DNA of 64,000 nt, taken from NCBI GenBank assembly GCA_944326905.1, contig CALVFU010000002.1, forward strand, positions 62,001-126,000, given 5' to 3'. The translations under genes were made by a program, and so were the position numbers. Origin of the DNA: Candidatus Gastranaerophilales bacterium (GTDB lineage: Bacteria > Cyanobacteriota > Vampirovibrionia > Gastranaerophilales > Gastranaerophilaceae). The notes below the pieces were generated by a model, which was given only the letters and a program-made list of their open reading frames with translations, ran no database searches and was not told the origin of the DNA. This document shows, piece after piece, positions 24,925-34,246 of the stretch (positions within the stretch are counted from its first letter, which is position 1; each line of letters begins with the position of its first letter).

Positions 24925-25554
24925 ATGTTTACCGGGCTTATTGAGACTACAGGAATAATTAAAGATATAAGTACAAGCAAAATAAGTATAATAACTGATT
25001 TATCCTCAGAATTGAAATTAGGCGGCAGTGTTTCGGTAAACGGAGTTTGTTTGACTGTGACCAGAGTGGATGAGGTATCCTTTATGGCGGACATGTCTCC
25101 CCAAACTTTGAGTATTACAAATTTTAATACAAAAAAGCCGGGAGACTTAGTTAATTTAGAACGGGCAATGAAATTTGCCTCAAGGATTGACGGGCACTTA
25201 GTTTATGGGCATATTGATACGCTGGCGCGGATTACAAATATTGTAAAAGCTGAAGGGTTTTACACGGTGTCTATTTGTATACCAATAGAGTTTAATAAGT
25301 ATATTGTTGCAAAAGGTTCTATTGCTGTTGAAGGTGTTAGTCTTACTATTTCTGAAGAAGATAGTTTTGGAAATATAAAAATTGCAGTTATTCCTCATAC
25401 TTGGGAGGTGACGGCTCTAAAAAAATTGAGCATTGGTTCGTGGGTAAATATAGAGTTTGATATGATTTCAAAGTATGTTGAAAAAAACACAATAATATAT
25501 CATAATAAATCTAGGATTAATCTTGAGTTCCTGGAAGAAAACGGATTTGTATAA
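24925..25554 (+). CDS. ribE: Riboflavin synthase, alpha subunit
   Basis: A protein of 209 residues made of two similar lumazine-binding domains (MFTGLIETTG at the start; second repeat from about 97, GHLVYGHIDTLA, with VEGVSLTI matching VNGVCLTV of the first). It dismutates 6,7-dimethyl-8-ribityllumazine to riboflavin. No ribosome site precedes the ATG, in keeping with the leaderless promoter. Its stop overlaps the ribBA ATG by one base. ribD and ribH are not in this window. Confidence 0.95.
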   Translation: MFTGLIETTGIIKDISTSKISIITDLSSELKLGGSVSVNGVCLTVTRVDEVSFMADMSPQTLSITNFNTKKPGDLVNLERAMKFASRIDGHLVYGHIDTLARITNIVKAEGFYTVSICIPIEFNKYIVAKGSIAVEGVSLTISEEDSFGNIKIAVIPHTWEVTALKKLSIGSWVNIEFDMISKYVEKNTIIYHNKSRINLEFLEENGFV

Positions 25555-26777
25555 TGGAAAGTAATATTCAATTTGATACAATAGAAGCTGCTCTTGCTGA
25601 TTATAAGCAAGGCACGCCAGTAATAATAGCTGATGATGAGCATCGTGAAAATGAAGGCGATTTGATTGTTGCTGCTCAGTATACAACACCAGAAATTATA
25701 AAATTTATGGCGAGTGAGTGCAAAGGGTTAATATGTCTTGCGATATCTGAGGATATAGCGAAAAAACTGGAGTTGCAGCAAATGGTATCAAAAAATAATG
25801 AAAGCATGCGCACGGCTTTTACCGTAAGTATCGATGCCCATGAAAAATATGGTGTTACAACAGGAATTTCTGCTTATGACAGAGCAAAGACTATAGAAGT
25901 AGCTATAGCTCCTGATGCTGTTCCTGCTGATTTAAGACGCCCGGGGCATATGTTTCCGTGTACATCTAAAAAAGGAGGAGTTCTTGCTAGAACTGGACAC
26001 ACTGAGGCGGCAGTTGATATGGCTCGTTTATGCGGACTTACAAATGCAGGTGTTATGTGTGAAATAATGTCAGAAGACGGAACTATGGCAAGAAGAGACG
26101 AGCTGGCGGAATTTGCAAAAAAACATGGATTTAAATTTATTACGGTTGCTGATTTAATCGCGTACCGTTTAAAATCTGAAAGAACAGTTACACGTGAAGC
26201 GGAAGCTTTTTTACCTACGGAGTTTGGTGAATTCAATATTATTGGTTATAAAGATAATTTAACAGGGTTTGAACATGTTGCATTAGTAAAAGATGACGGT
26301 TCCGATAAAATACCATTAATAAGAGTACATAGTGAATGTTTAACTGGTGATATTTTCCACAGCCTGAAATGTGATTGTAATGCTCAGCTGCATCACGCTC
26401 TAAGAATGATTGACAAATATGGAAAAGGTGCGGTTGTCTATCTTAGAAATCATGAAGGTCGTGGTATTGGTCTTATTAATAAAATTAAAGCTTATCATCT
26501 TCAAGAAAAGGGTTTGGACACTGTTGATGCGAATGTCTCTTTAGGTTTTCCTCCTGATTTGAGAAATTACGGTGCAGGCGCACAGATTATTCTTGATTTA
26601 GGGTTTAATGATTTTAAACTGATAACTAATAATCCTAAAAAAATAATCGGGTTAAAAGGTTATGGCTTGAATATAGTTGAGACAATTAACCTTGAGGCTG
26701 ATATAACAAAGTATAATAAACGTTATTTAAAAACAAAACAAGATAGAATGCAGCATACTTTTAAAGGAGTTTTATGA
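25554..26777 (+). CDS. ribBA: Bifunctional DHBP synthase / GTP cyclohydrolase II
   Basis: A protein of 407 residues. The N-terminal 3,4-dihydroxy-2-butanone-4-phosphate synthase domain (about 1-205) has DDEHRENEGDL, RPGHMFP and TGHTEAAVD. The C-terminal GTP cyclohydrolase II domain has RVHSECLTGDIF with zinc ligands C-x10-C-x-C (CLTG...LKCDC), and RNHEGRGIGL. Together they provide both precursors for riboflavin. It is translationally coupled to ribE (TAATG) and to the GNAT gene (ATGA). Confidence 0.97.
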   Translation: MESNIQFDTIEAALADYKQGTPVIIADDEHRENEGDLIVAAQYTTPEIIKFMASECKGLICLAISEDIAKKLELQQMVSKNNESMRTAFTVSIDAHEKYGVTTGISAYDRAKTIEVAIAPDAVPADLRRPGHMFPCTSKKGGVLARTGHTEAAVDMARLCGLTNAGVMCEIMSEDGTMARRDELAEFAKKHGFKFITVADLIAYRLKSERTVTREAEAFLPTEFGEFNIIGYKDNLTGFEHVALVKDDGSDKIPLIRVHSECLTGDIFHSLKCDCNAQLHHALRMIDKYGKGAVVYLRNHEGRGIGLINKIKAYHLQEKGLDTVDANVSLGFPPDLRNYGAGAQIILDLGFNDFKLITNNPKKIIGLKGYGLNIVETINLEADITKYNKRYLKTKQDRMQHTFKGVL

Positions 26778-27757
26778 CCGAAAACATTTACAAAGCGGAA
26801 TCGCTTAATCCTACAATGTATAAATTTTTTACCGGCGTGTATAATGATTTTAAAAACAAAGCAAAAACTGATTATCAGTTTGAGCTTGAGCCTTTGGAGT
26901 ATGAAGATTTTATAAAAGCTATTGATGAAAAATTGCTGCATTGTATTTCGTTACTGGAAAATGATATTCCAACGGGTTTTTTAGCTTATACAACATCAAT
27001 ATCTGAAGGTATTGAGCTTAATATGATACATTTTTTAGGGAAGGAAGATAAAAATATTAAGTTTAAAGTTTTAATGGACAAATTTTTGGAGTTGACAGAA
27101 CAGGAAAGAAAAAGGAAAGTTATCTGCTATCCGTTGCTTGGTGCCCAGTCTGCATTTGTTACTGAAATTTCAAAATTTGGGTTTAAGTTTATTGGTCAGG
27201 CTGTTTTAAGATTTAAAACCGGCGATAAACAGAGCGAAAGAATTTTAGAAAATGTAAAATTAAGTACACTGCCAACCGCCTATAAGATTACAAGTTGGTC
27301 TGAAGACTATATGCAGCCGGCAATAGAGCTGATTCTTGAAGCCTTTAAGGATTCTGCTGATGCTTTATTTGATCAAAGATTTAGAACTTATAATGGTGTT
27401 GAAGATATACTGAATAAGATTGTGGAAAATATATATGGGGAATTTCTGCCGAACAATACGAGTGTGCTTTTGTGTGAAGATAAAGTATGCGGTATAACTT
27501 TTGCGAATATGACGACGCCACAAATTGCAAATATCCCGCTTGTCGGAATGGCTAAAAAACATCGCGGTAAAGGCTTTTCAAAGCATTTATTAAGACGTAC
27601 TGTAAGAACTATTTTAGATTCTGCTGCTATTGGTGAAAATAAGTGTACTGAAATTAATGTCACGACTGAAACTAATAACTATCGTGCTTTAAAAATGTAC
27701 AGACACGTAGGATTTAAAGAGGATTATTGCTATCCGCAAGCTTACATGGAGTCTTAA
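26774..27757 (+). CDS. GNAT-family N-acetyltransferase (two-domain)
   Basis: A protein of 327 residues. The C-terminal half is a GNAT domain with the acetyl-CoA loop HRGKGFSKHLLRR and the ending NNYRALKMYRHVGF. The N-terminal half (EPLEYEDFIKAI...) looks like a degenerate second GNAT domain. Its ATG overlaps the ribBA stop as ATGA, so it is the third gene of the rib operon; whether it acts on a flavin-related amine is unknown. It converges with the DUF212 gene with a 4-bp overlap. Confidence 0.85.
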   Translation: MTENIYKAESLNPTMYKFFTGVYNDFKNKAKTDYQFELEPLEYEDFIKAIDEKLLHCISLLENDIPTGFLAYTTSISEGIELNMIHFLGKEDKNIKFKVLMDKFLELTEQERKRKVICYPLLGAQSAFVTEISKFGFKFIGQAVLRFKTGDKQSERILENVKLSTLPTAYKITSWSEDYMQPAIELILEAFKDSADALFDQRFRTYNGVEDILNKIVENIYGEFLPNNTSVLLCEDKVCGITFANMTTPQIANIPLVGMAKKHRGKGFSKHLLRRTVRTILDSAAIGENKCTEINVTTETNNYRALKMYRHVGFKEDYCYPQAYMES

Positions 27758-28233
27758 TTAAAAAGGTTCATAAAATAACAATGAACAGATATGGCAAATA
27801 GAGCACCGTAAATAGCTCCGGCAAAAACCTGGAGTGGAGTATGTCCGAGCAGTTCTTTTAATCTTCCGCCAAATTGCGCTACATCGTGTTTGTAAAAATC
27901 CAGAATAATTTTATTCAAGCATGCAGCCTGTTTACCTGCGGCACGGCGAACGCCTGCTGCATCATACATTACAACAAGAGCAAATCCTGTAGAGAGCGCA
28001 AAATCTACTGATGTAAATCCTGAAATTTCACCAATAACGAGTGCTAATGCAACAACTCCGGCGGAGTGAGAACTTGGCATGCCTCCTGTTGTTGTAAACA
28101 GAGTTAAATCTACTTCTTTTTTAGTAAGTAAATGCAGGAAAAATTTTATACATTGTGCAGTAAATGCAGCGGCTAAGCCTATAAGCAGGGCTTCCATTCC
28201 TGTTCCGTATATTTTAGAGAAAAAATTTATCAA
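27754..28233 (-). CDS. DUF212 (divergent PAP2) family membrane protein
   Basis: A protein of 159 residues with four or so membrane segments and the DUF212 motifs GGMPSSHSAG, YDAAGVRRAAGKQA and LGHTPLQVFAGAIYG. The SSHS/His arrangement resembles PAP2 acid phosphatases, so lipid-phosphate hydrolysis is suspected. The family is common in cyanobacteria, plants and Firmicutes. Its ATG overlaps the ispA stop (ATGA). The pairing with a prenyl diphosphate synthase hints at prenyl-phosphate metabolism. Confidence 0.9.
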   Translation of the reverse strand: MINFFSKIYGTGMEALLIGLAAAFTAQCIKFFLHLLTKKEVDLTLFTTTGGMPSSHSAGVVALALVIGEISGFTSVDFALSTGFALVVMYDAAGVRRAAGKQAACLNKIILDFYKHDVAQFGGRLKELLGHTPLQVFAGAIYGALFAISVHCYFMNLFN

Positions 28234-29108
28234 TTTATCCTCGCTTCCAATCTTTTTTCAACTATCTCAAGAATTTCTTCAAATACGCTTGATGCGTACT
28301 TATCAATTATATCATGACAATCTTTAATTAGTGCATTACATGTTTTTTTAGCTTGCTCAATTCCGTATAAAGAGGTATAGGTAAGCTTTTGCGCTTCTTT
28401 ATCTTTTCCGATAGTTTTTCCCATTTCTTCAAAAGTAGAGATTTCATCCATAATATCATCATAAATTTGAAATAATTGACCGTACTTAACTGCAAATTCT
28501 TCTAATTCAAAAGCCCTTTCATCCGGGGCATTTGCTATGATACATCCGGATTTTACTGCCAGCCGGAACAAATCTGCTGTTTTATGAAGCTGAATGAAAT
28601 ACAAAGTTTCTTCTTCTTTTTTTTCAAACTGTTTTTTTTCACTTTCAATATCAACTATTTGTCCGGCAATTAATCCGTAGGCACCGGCGGCTTTTGTGTA
28701 TTCATGCAATATATTGAGTATTTGTTCAGAGGTAAGTACTTCTTTGGATTTTTCAATTATAGTTTGCGGAGCAAAGGTTAGGAGCGCATCCCCGGCAAGA
28801 ACAGCTGCAGCTTCGCCAAATACTTTGTGATTTGATGGTTTTCCGCGTCTGAAATCATCATTATCCATACAAGGTAAATCGTCGTGAATAAGGCTTTGAA
28901 CATGCAGCATTTCTATTGCGCATGCTGTTGGCAGCGCTGCTTCTATGTCCCCGTTAAAAATTCTTACAGTTTCAAGACACATTACAGGTCTCAATCGCTT
29001 TCCGCTTAATGATAGTGTGTATTTCATCGCCTCAAAAATTGTTTTTGGGTAATTTATTGGTATATATTCATCAAGCTTTTGATTTATCAGTTTAATCAAT
29101 TCTTCCAT
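28230..29108 (-). CDS. ispA: Farnesyl/geranylgeranyl diphosphate synthase
   Basis: A short-chain trans-prenyl diphosphate synthase of 292 residues condensing IPP with allylic diphosphates. The first Asp-rich motif is DDLPCMDND with the following RRGKPSNHKVFGE, and the second is YDDIMDE. SGKRLRPVM near the N-terminus is also diagnostic. Product length (C15 or C20) is not settled by sequence alone. It overlaps rsgA by 17 nt upstream and the DUF212 gene by 4 nt downstream. Confidence 0.93.
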   Translation of the reverse strand: MEELIKLINQKLDEYIPINYPKTIFEAMKYTLSLSGKRLRPVMCLETVRIFNGDIEAALPTACAIEMLHVQSLIHDDLPCMDNDDFRRGKPSNHKVFGEAAAVLAGDALLTFAPQTIIEKSKEVLTSEQILNILHEYTKAAGAYGLIAGQIVDIESEKKQFEKKEEETLYFIQLHKTADLFRLAVKSGCIIANAPDERAFELEEFAVKYGQLFQIYDDIMDEISTFEEMGKTIGKDKEAQKLTYTSLYGIEQAKKTCNALIKDCHDIIDKYASSVFEEILEIVEKRLEARIN

Positions 29109-30090
29109 CTTCTATTTCCTTATATATATTTTGCTTATTCGTTTTTCTTGCAGAAGTTCTGCTTTTTGCACTTATCTTGGCAAGCTTTTTTTCACCGCTT
29201 ATTTTACTTCTGTGTTCAACTTTTGATCCTTCATTTTTGATTCTGTTTTTATATTCTTTTGCCTCATTAATAAACTCGATGTAGCTTTGATATCTTGTTT
29301 TATCTATTTTGTCCAGATTTTTTAAGACGCAGCAGCCGTCTTCTGAAAGATGCAGACAGTCAGGGTACTTACAATACTTTGTATATTCGGATAGTTCTAT
29401 AAATAGCTTATCTATATTTTGAGGAAGCAAAAAATCAAACTTAAGATTAGAAAATCCCGGAGTATCAACTATTCGGTAATTGTCAATTTGAATAATTTCG
29501 CAATGCCGGGTAGTGTGTGTGCCTCTTAATGTTTTTTTACTAATATTGTTAGTTCTTATTGCTAGTTGTGGATTAATAGCGTTAATAAGGCTGGATTTTC
29601 CAACTCCTGAAGTTCCGCATAATGCAGAAACTTTATTTTCCAGTACCTTAATAAGTTCTTTAATTCCATCGTGTTCTTTTGCAGAGGTAAAAATAATTTT
29701 GTATCCAAGCGGTGAATAAATTGATTTTATTTGTTTGATTAATTTGTTATCAGAAATTAAGTCATCTTTGTTAAAACAAAGTATTGGCGGAATTTTAAAA
29801 TATTCAGCAAAAGCAATATATCGGTTTAGCTGTAAGAAGCTCAATTCTGGGTCTTTTAGCGCAGATACAATGATTATTTGATCAATATTTGCGACAGATG
29901 GACGCGGTATGTAATTTTTTCTGTTCAAAATATCTGTAATAGCGTTTTGGTCAATATTTACAAAATCACCGACTAAAGGCTTTAATCCTTGTTTTTTTAA
30001 AATTTCTCTAAGCTTACATTCGTAAAGTTTACCATTAGAGTTTACATAGTAAAAGTCTGAATGAATTTTGAAAATCTGCCCTTTTTCCAT
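29092..30090 (-). CDS. rsgA: Ribosome small-subunit GTPase RsgA
   Basis: A circularly permuted GTPase of 332 residues that checks 30S maturation. N-terminal OB domain (GQIFKIHSDFYYV), then FNKDD, TSAKE, the P-loop GTSGVGKSSL and DTPGFSN, and a zinc knuckle CKYPDCLHLSEDGC. The C-terminal 45 residues are strongly basic and likely bind rRNA. I choose the ATG at 30090, 16 codons inside the longest frame, because the N-terminus then aligns with the Bacillus protein and a TATAAT lies 6 nt before it, implying a leaderless mRNA. Confidence 0.93.
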   Translation of the reverse strand: MEKGQIFKIHSDFYYVNSNGKLYECKLREILKKQGLKPLVGDFVNIDQNAITDILNRKNYIPRPSVANIDQIIIVSALKDPELSFLQLNRYIAFAEYFKIPPILCFNKDDLISDNKLIKQIKSIYSPLGYKIIFTSAKEHDGIKELIKVLENKVSALCGTSGVGKSSLINAINPQLAIRTNNISKKTLRGTHTTRHCEIIQIDNYRIVDTPGFSNLKFDFLLPQNIDKLFIELSEYTKYCKYPDCLHLSEDGCCVLKNLDKIDKTRYQSYIEFINEAKEYKNRIKNEGSKVEHRSKISGEKKLAKISAKSRTSARKTNKQNIYKEIEDGRID

Positions 30091-30096
30091 AGATTT

Positions 30097-30102
30097 ATTA
30101 TA
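30097..30102 (-). promoter_or_regulatory. -10 element of rsgA, leaderless arrangement
   Basis: A perfect TATAAT on the minus strand, exactly 6 nt before the chosen rsgA ATG. There is no ribosome site in between. Confidence 0.55.
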
Positions 30103-30166
30103 CCGCAATATATTATCATTTACCATAATGAGCAGCATTTAAGAGTATAAAAAGAAAACGTTATTA

Positions 30167-30499
30167 TCAGTTTTCAGCTTCCCAGCGTTTTACATCAAAT
30201 TTTAAATCTTTAACATTGATTTTAAGGGTTTTAGCATACGGCGCAAGTTTAGTAATTAACATTAATTTTAACATTGTAAGCTCTTGCACAACAATAGAGT
30301 TTTCGCAGGCAATAATCATAAGCCCGTTTCCGCCCATGCCCCAAGGCTTTGATTTTTCTTTGTATTTAGCTGGAACTATCTTTTTCCAAAACACGTACAG
30401 GTTAGCTCTTGTTATTGCTCGTTTAATTTCTTTTTCGTTAAGCAGTGTTTCAAGAATATCTCCTGCTGTTTCAAAATTTGTGTATAATATTTTTTTCAT
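30167..30499 (-). CDS. DUF721 / DciA-like protein
   Basis: A protein of 110 residues with the DUF721 pattern (VFWKKIVPAKYKEKS, then GNGLMIIACENSIVVQELTMLK). DciA is the widespread ancestral loader of the replicative helicase DnaB in bacteria lacking DnaC/DnaI, and cyanobacteria use it. An AGG lies 4-5 nt before the ATG. It is divergent from nrnA, with only 27 bp between the two start codons, so the promoters must overlap. Function by family; confidence in family membership is fair. Confidence 0.75.
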   Translation of the reverse strand: MKKILYTNFETAGDILETLLNEKEIKRAITRANLYVFWKKIVPAKYKEKSKPWGMGGNGLMIIACENSIVVQELTMLKLMLITKLAPYAKTLKINVKDLKFDVKRWEAEN

Positions 30500-30511
30500 T
30501 TTACCTGTTTG

Positions 30512-30520
30512 TGATAAGAT
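30512..30520 (+). promoter_or_regulatory. Extended -10 of nrnA, leaderless arrangement
   Basis: TGATAAGAT is an extended -10 ending 6 nt before the nrnA ATG at 30527. The same spacing occurs at ribE, rsgA and the 58673 transporter. Confidence 0.6.
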
Positions 30521-30526
30521 AAATTA

Positions 30527-31483
30527 ATGAATAAGATTAATATTGATGATAACATAAAACACTCGTCAAAGATACTTATTACCTCTCATATAAATCCTGA
30601 CGGCGATACATTAGGAACAATGTGCGCGCTTTATGGCGCGATATTAGAAAGATATAAAAAGCATGCTGACATGTTTATTCCATCTAAAGTTCCTTATACG
30701 TACCGTGATTTACCTTTTATTAATTTGGCAAAATCAAATTATAATAAATCTCTTGTATATGATATGGTTATTTGTGTTGATATTGCTGCTAAAGATAGAA
30801 TGGGGACAGCTATTGATATCTTTAATAAAGCTAAGCTGACTATAAATATTGATCATCATAAAACAAATCCAGAGTACGCCCAAATAAATATTATAGACGC
30901 GGCTGCATCATCAGCGGGTATGATAGTGTATAAATATTTTGTTGATAATAATTGGATAATAAATAAGGAAATAGCAGAGTGTCTATATGTTTCAATATTA
31001 ACTGATACGGGCGGATTTAGGTATGAAAATACTACAGCTGAAACTTTAAAGATAGCTGGCGAGCTTATTGAATTAGGCGTTAATCCTAATAAGGTTTTTA
31101 ACTCAATATACGAAACTAAAACAAAAGAAAATGTAATGTTTCAAGCAGTGGCAGTAAGCAGCGCTAAATTTTGCTGTGATAATAAAATTGCTTATATAAC
31201 TATTTACAAAAAAGACTTAGAAAAATATAAATCAAGTGAAGATTTCACAGAAGGCTTGGTTGAAAAATTGAGGGCAATAGATAGTGTAGAAGCAGCGTTT
31301 ATAGCAAAAGAGATTGATTCAAAGACAACTAAAATTTCAATGCGTTCAAAGAAAATAGATGTAGCTGATGTCTGCGCAGAGTACTCCGGTGGAGGGCATA
31401 CTTATGCTGCCGGTTGTGTTATAAAATCATCTATGCCAGCGGCTGTTAAGAAAATTTTAAGTTTGGTAAAAGATAGAGTATGA
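30527..31483 (+). CDS. nrnA: DHH-family oligoribonuclease / pAp phosphatase
   Basis: A protein of 318 residues of the DHH/DHHA1 phosphoesterases. Motifs are SHINPDGDTLGT (motif I), VDIAAKDRMG (motif II), INIDHHKTN (DHH) and the C-terminal GGGHTYAAG. NrnA degrades short oligoribonucleotides and dephosphorylates 3'-phosphoadenosine 5'-phosphate. It heads a four-gene plus-strand operon (nrnA, YihY/BrkB, HIT, speE) joined by ATGA and TAATG overlaps. Confidence 0.92.
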   Translation: MNKINIDDNIKHSSKILITSHINPDGDTLGTMCALYGAILERYKKHADMFIPSKVPYTYRDLPFINLAKSNYNKSLVYDMVICVDIAAKDRMGTAIDIFNKAKLTINIDHHKTNPEYAQINIIDAAASSAGMIVYKYFVDNNWIINKEIAECLYVSILTDTGGFRYENTTAETLKIAGELIELGVNPNKVFNSIYETKTKENVMFQAVAVSSAKFCCDNKIAYITIYKKDLEKYKSSEDFTEGLVEKLRAIDSVEAAFIAKEIDSKTTKISMRSKKIDVADVCAEYSGGGHTYAAGCVIKSSMPAAVKKILSLVKDRV

Positions 31484-32367
31484 AAAAATACCTTAAAGTT
31501 ATAAAAAGTATAATAAAATCTGTTATAGATAATGATTTTTCCGGCATGGCAGCCGAAATGGGTTTTATGCTGATTATTGGTATTTTCCCGTTTGCATTAT
31601 TTTTGATTGAAGTTTTTAGCAGATTGGGCAGAAAATCATTTGTAAATCCTATATTTATTGCCTTAAGTAAAGTCATGCCTGCAGATGCTCTGGATTTAAT
31701 ACGCTCTGTAATTCATGAAGTCTCTTTTTACGAAAAAGGGGGATTGCTTGCAATAATAGGTTTTATTATTACGGTTATTCTTTCTACAAATGCAATGGCG
31801 GTTGTGCTTAAAGGCTTAAACAGGGCTTATAAGGTTGAGGAAACCAGATCTTTTATATATACCCGTTTGCTTTCGCTTACTATGGTTTTTGTTAATACCG
31901 CAATTTTGTTTTTGACAGTGAACCTTATAGTCTTTGGAAAAGTTATTTTAAAGTTTTTTACTACATCACTTGGGTTCAATATTGATATAGCAAATGCAAT
32001 TTTAATCCTGAGGTGGCCGATTGCATTTTTTGCGTTATTTGTTCTTGCTTATCTTCAATATTATATATTGCCGGATTTGAGCGGTAAAGAACTTCTGCGT
32101 CGTAAAAGCGCGCTGCCGGGAACTATTTTCTTTTGTGTGTGCTGGCTTGCCGGGTCTTGGTGGTTTTCTATATATGTTAATAACCTGCATACTTATAATT
32201 TCGTATATGGTACAATTGGTGCATTTGCAGTCTTAATGGTGTGGCTGTATTATACTTCTACATTGATTCTTATTGGAGGAGAAATTAATTCGCAATTATA
32301 CAATGTATTAGAGCGAAAAGAAATTATATATGAAAAAAAGAGAATAAGACATATGGAGGAATCGTAA
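31480..32367 (+). CDS. YihY/BrkB-family inner membrane protein
   Basis: A protein of 295 residues with about six membrane segments. Family features are DFSGMAAEMGFMLIIGIFPF near the N-terminus, the central PDLSGKELLRRKSALPG, and a C-terminal TIGAFAVLMVWLYYTSTLILIGGE. The family was once called ribonuclease BN in error; its function is unsettled, perhaps transport. The ATG overlaps nrnA as ATGA, and the TAATG leads into the HIT gene. Confidence 0.92.
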   Translation: MKKYLKVIKSIIKSVIDNDFSGMAAEMGFMLIIGIFPFALFLIEVFSRLGRKSFVNPIFIALSKVMPADALDLIRSVIHEVSFYEKGGLLAIIGFIITVILSTNAMAVVLKGLNRAYKVEETRSFIYTRLLSLTMVFVNTAILFLTVNLIVFGKVILKFFTTSLGFNIDIANAILILRWPIAFFALFVLAYLQYYILPDLSGKELLRRKSALPGTIFFCVCWLAGSWWFSIYVNNLHTYNFVYGTIGAFAVLMVWLYYTSTLILIGGEINSQLYNVLERKEIIYEKKRIRHMEES

Positions 32368-32690
32368 TGACGGATTGTATTTTTTGTAAAATAGTGAGTG
32401 GGGCATTTAATACTCCATTCGTTTATGAGACGGAAGACTTTGCTGCATTTAATGATATTAATCCTAAGGCAGATACGCACGTTTTACTAGTTCCTAAAAA
32501 TCATTATGAGTCATTAAATGACATAGATGATGAAAATCTTCTCGGCAAACTTCTTATGGGAGTAAAACTTACGGCTCAAAAATTAGGACTTAAATCTTAC
32601 AAGACAGTTATAAACACAGGAAAAGATGCAGGTCAAGAGGTGTTTCACCTTCATATTCACATATTGGCAGGAAATATAAAAGGAGTGTAG
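32367..32690 (+). CDS. HIT-family hydrolase
   Basis: A protein of 107 residues with DCIFCKIVSG at the N-terminus, THVLLVPKNHYESL and the catalytic His triad HLHIHILAG. HinT-type enzymes hydrolyse nucleoside phosphoramidates and related AMP conjugates. Length fits bacterial HinT. GGAGG precedes the ATG within the end of the upstream gene. Confidence 0.95.
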   Translation: MTDCIFCKIVSGAFNTPFVYETEDFAAFNDINPKADTHVLLVPKNHYESLNDIDDENLLGKLLMGVKLTAQKLGLKSYKTVINTGKDAGQEVFHLHIHILAGNIKGV

Positions 32691-32694
32691 AAAA

Positions 32695-33540
32695 ATGGAT
32701 AAATTTTATAAAGAAATTACCCCGGCGGGGTTTGGTATTGCAATAAAACAAAAAGAGGTATTGTTTTCTGAGCCGTCAAAGTTTCAAAAAGTTGAAATAA
32801 TAGACTCAGACAGCGAACTCGGTAAGATTCTTACTCTTGATGATTTGATGATGACAACAGAGGGCGATGAGTTCTATTATCACGAAATGATATCGCATAT
32901 CCCAATGATGCATCATAAAAATCCTGAAAGTGTTCTTGTAATAGGCGGTGGTGATGGGGGAACAGTAAGAGAAGTTCTTAAACATTCATCTGTTAAAAGA
33001 GTTGTGTTGTGTGAAATAGATGGTATGGTAATTGATGCATGTAAAAAATATCTGCCTTCAATTTCTTGCGGACTAAGTGATCCTCGAGTTGAAATTCTTG
33101 TAGAGGATGCAATTGAGTATATCAAAGATAAAAAAAATGAATTTGATATTGTTTTAATAGATTCGACTGATCCAATGGGACCTGGTGAAGGGTTATTTAC
33201 TGAGGAGTTTTATACAAATGTAAAGAATTCACTTAAAAAAGGCGGGATTGTCGCAGCACAGTCAGAGTCACCTGTCGTTAATAAAAATGAAATCAAAAAA
33301 ATGTATAAACTTTTAAAGCAGGTATTTCCAATTTGTGCAGCATATACATCTCCAATACCAACCTATCCAGGCGGGTATTGGGCGTGGGCGTTTTGTTCGG
33401 TTGAGACGGCTCCTCTTTCTTATTTTGCAGATGAACGAGCAGAAGAGATTGTAAAGACATGTAAAATTTATAATAAAGAATATCACTATGCGAGATTTGC
33501 ACTCCCTAATTATTTAAATGAACTTTTAGAAAATTGTTAG
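32695..33540 (+). CDS. speE: Spermidine synthase
   Basis: A Rossmann-fold aminopropyltransferase of 281 residues that makes spermidine from putrescine and decarboxylated SAM. Motifs are EFYYHEMISHIPM, VIGGGDGGTVREVL, ILVEDAIEYI and the substrate Asp loop DSTDPMGPGEGLFTEEFY. It ends the nrnA operon and is followed by a long perfect hairpin. speA/speD partners are not in this window. Confidence 0.95.
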   Translation: MDKFYKEITPAGFGIAIKQKEVLFSEPSKFQKVEIIDSDSELGKILTLDDLMMTTEGDEFYYHEMISHIPMMHHKNPESVLVIGGGDGGTVREVLKHSSVKRVVLCEIDGMVIDACKKYLPSISCGLSDPRVEILVEDAIEYIKDKKNEFDIVLIDSTDPMGPGEGLFTEEFYTNVKNSLKKGGIVAAQSESPVVNKNEIKKMYKLLKQVFPICAAYTSPIPTYPGGYWAWAFCSVETAPLSYFADERAEEIVKTCKIYNKEYHYARFALPNYLNELLENC

Positions 33541-33549
33541 TTTAAGATT

Positions 33550-33591
33550 ATCAACCGGCGCTGCCTGATTTATTAGGCAGCGCCGGTTGAT
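33550..33591. terminator. Long perfect hairpin after speE
   Basis: A 17-bp perfect stem, A-TCAACCGGCGCTGCCT with AGGCAGCGCCGGTTGA-T, and an 8-nt loop. The sequence after it is only moderately T-rich, but the placement at the operon end suggests a terminator. Confidence 0.7.
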
Positions 33592-33689
33592 TGTTACTAA
33601 ATGTAAATAAATGATTATCAAAGTAGCAATTTTCTAAGAATAAAAAACTTTATACATTTAAAGGATAAGAGATAAGGGAGAAAAATATT

Positions 33690-34241
33690 ATGAGTATCAG
33701 CGCATTATCAAGCTATTCGAATGTTTATACTGAACGAGTGCAGCAAGAATATACTTATGAAAAAAGAACAGATGGTACATTCACACCGCCTAAAACAGAA
33801 GATAGTACTTTGCCGTTGGATACTCCTGTAAAATTCAGTCAATTGGATATGGAAGTAACTGATTTTGAAATTACCTCCGAATACAATTCAATATCAAGAA
33901 TTGCAGCAAAATTATCATTAAATCCTGAAGATTTAGTAGATCAATTAAAGGCGCAAGGAGTTCTTCCAGAAGATTTTACCCCGCAAGACCGTTTGCCTAA
34001 TACGATAAGAGCAGGGTATGTTCTAAAAAATATAAAGTATCCCAAAACAGATGAACAAAAGGACATGTATAATACGTTTGTATTTGAACGCTCAAGAGCA
34101 AGAGCAAATGCCAGAGCGGAGGAAAAGCAAAAAGAAGCAGAGAAGAAACAAGGCGAAGAACCAACTCTTACGGCGCCGCATTTGAGTACACTCGAAAAAG
34201 TTATTGGTTGGATAGTTGGTTTATTTGAAGATAACGAATAG
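33690..34241 (+). CDS. Hypothetical protein, 183 residues
   Basis: An unrecognised protein. Residues 1-60 are Ser/Thr/Pro-rich. Residues 62-115 (SISRIAAKLSLNPEDLVDQL...LPNTIRAGYVL) look like a small helical domain reminiscent of LysM-like or translation-factor-like repeats. Then comes a Lys/Glu/Ala-rich coiled coil (RARANARAEEKQKEAEKK), and the end is a hydrophobic patch VIGWIVGLF. AAGGGAG precedes the ATG. It is separate from the convergent efflux operon. No function is proposed. Confidence 0.75.
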   Translation: MSISALSSYSNVYTERVQQEYTYEKRTDGTFTPPKTEDSTLPLDTPVKFSQLDMEVTDFEITSEYNSISRIAAKLSLNPEDLVDQLKAQGVLPEDFTPQDRLPNTIRAGYVLKNIKYPKTDEQKDMYNTFVFERSRARANARAEEKQKEAEKKQGEEPTLTAPHLSTLEKVIGWIVGLFEDNE

Positions 34242-34246
34242 ATAAA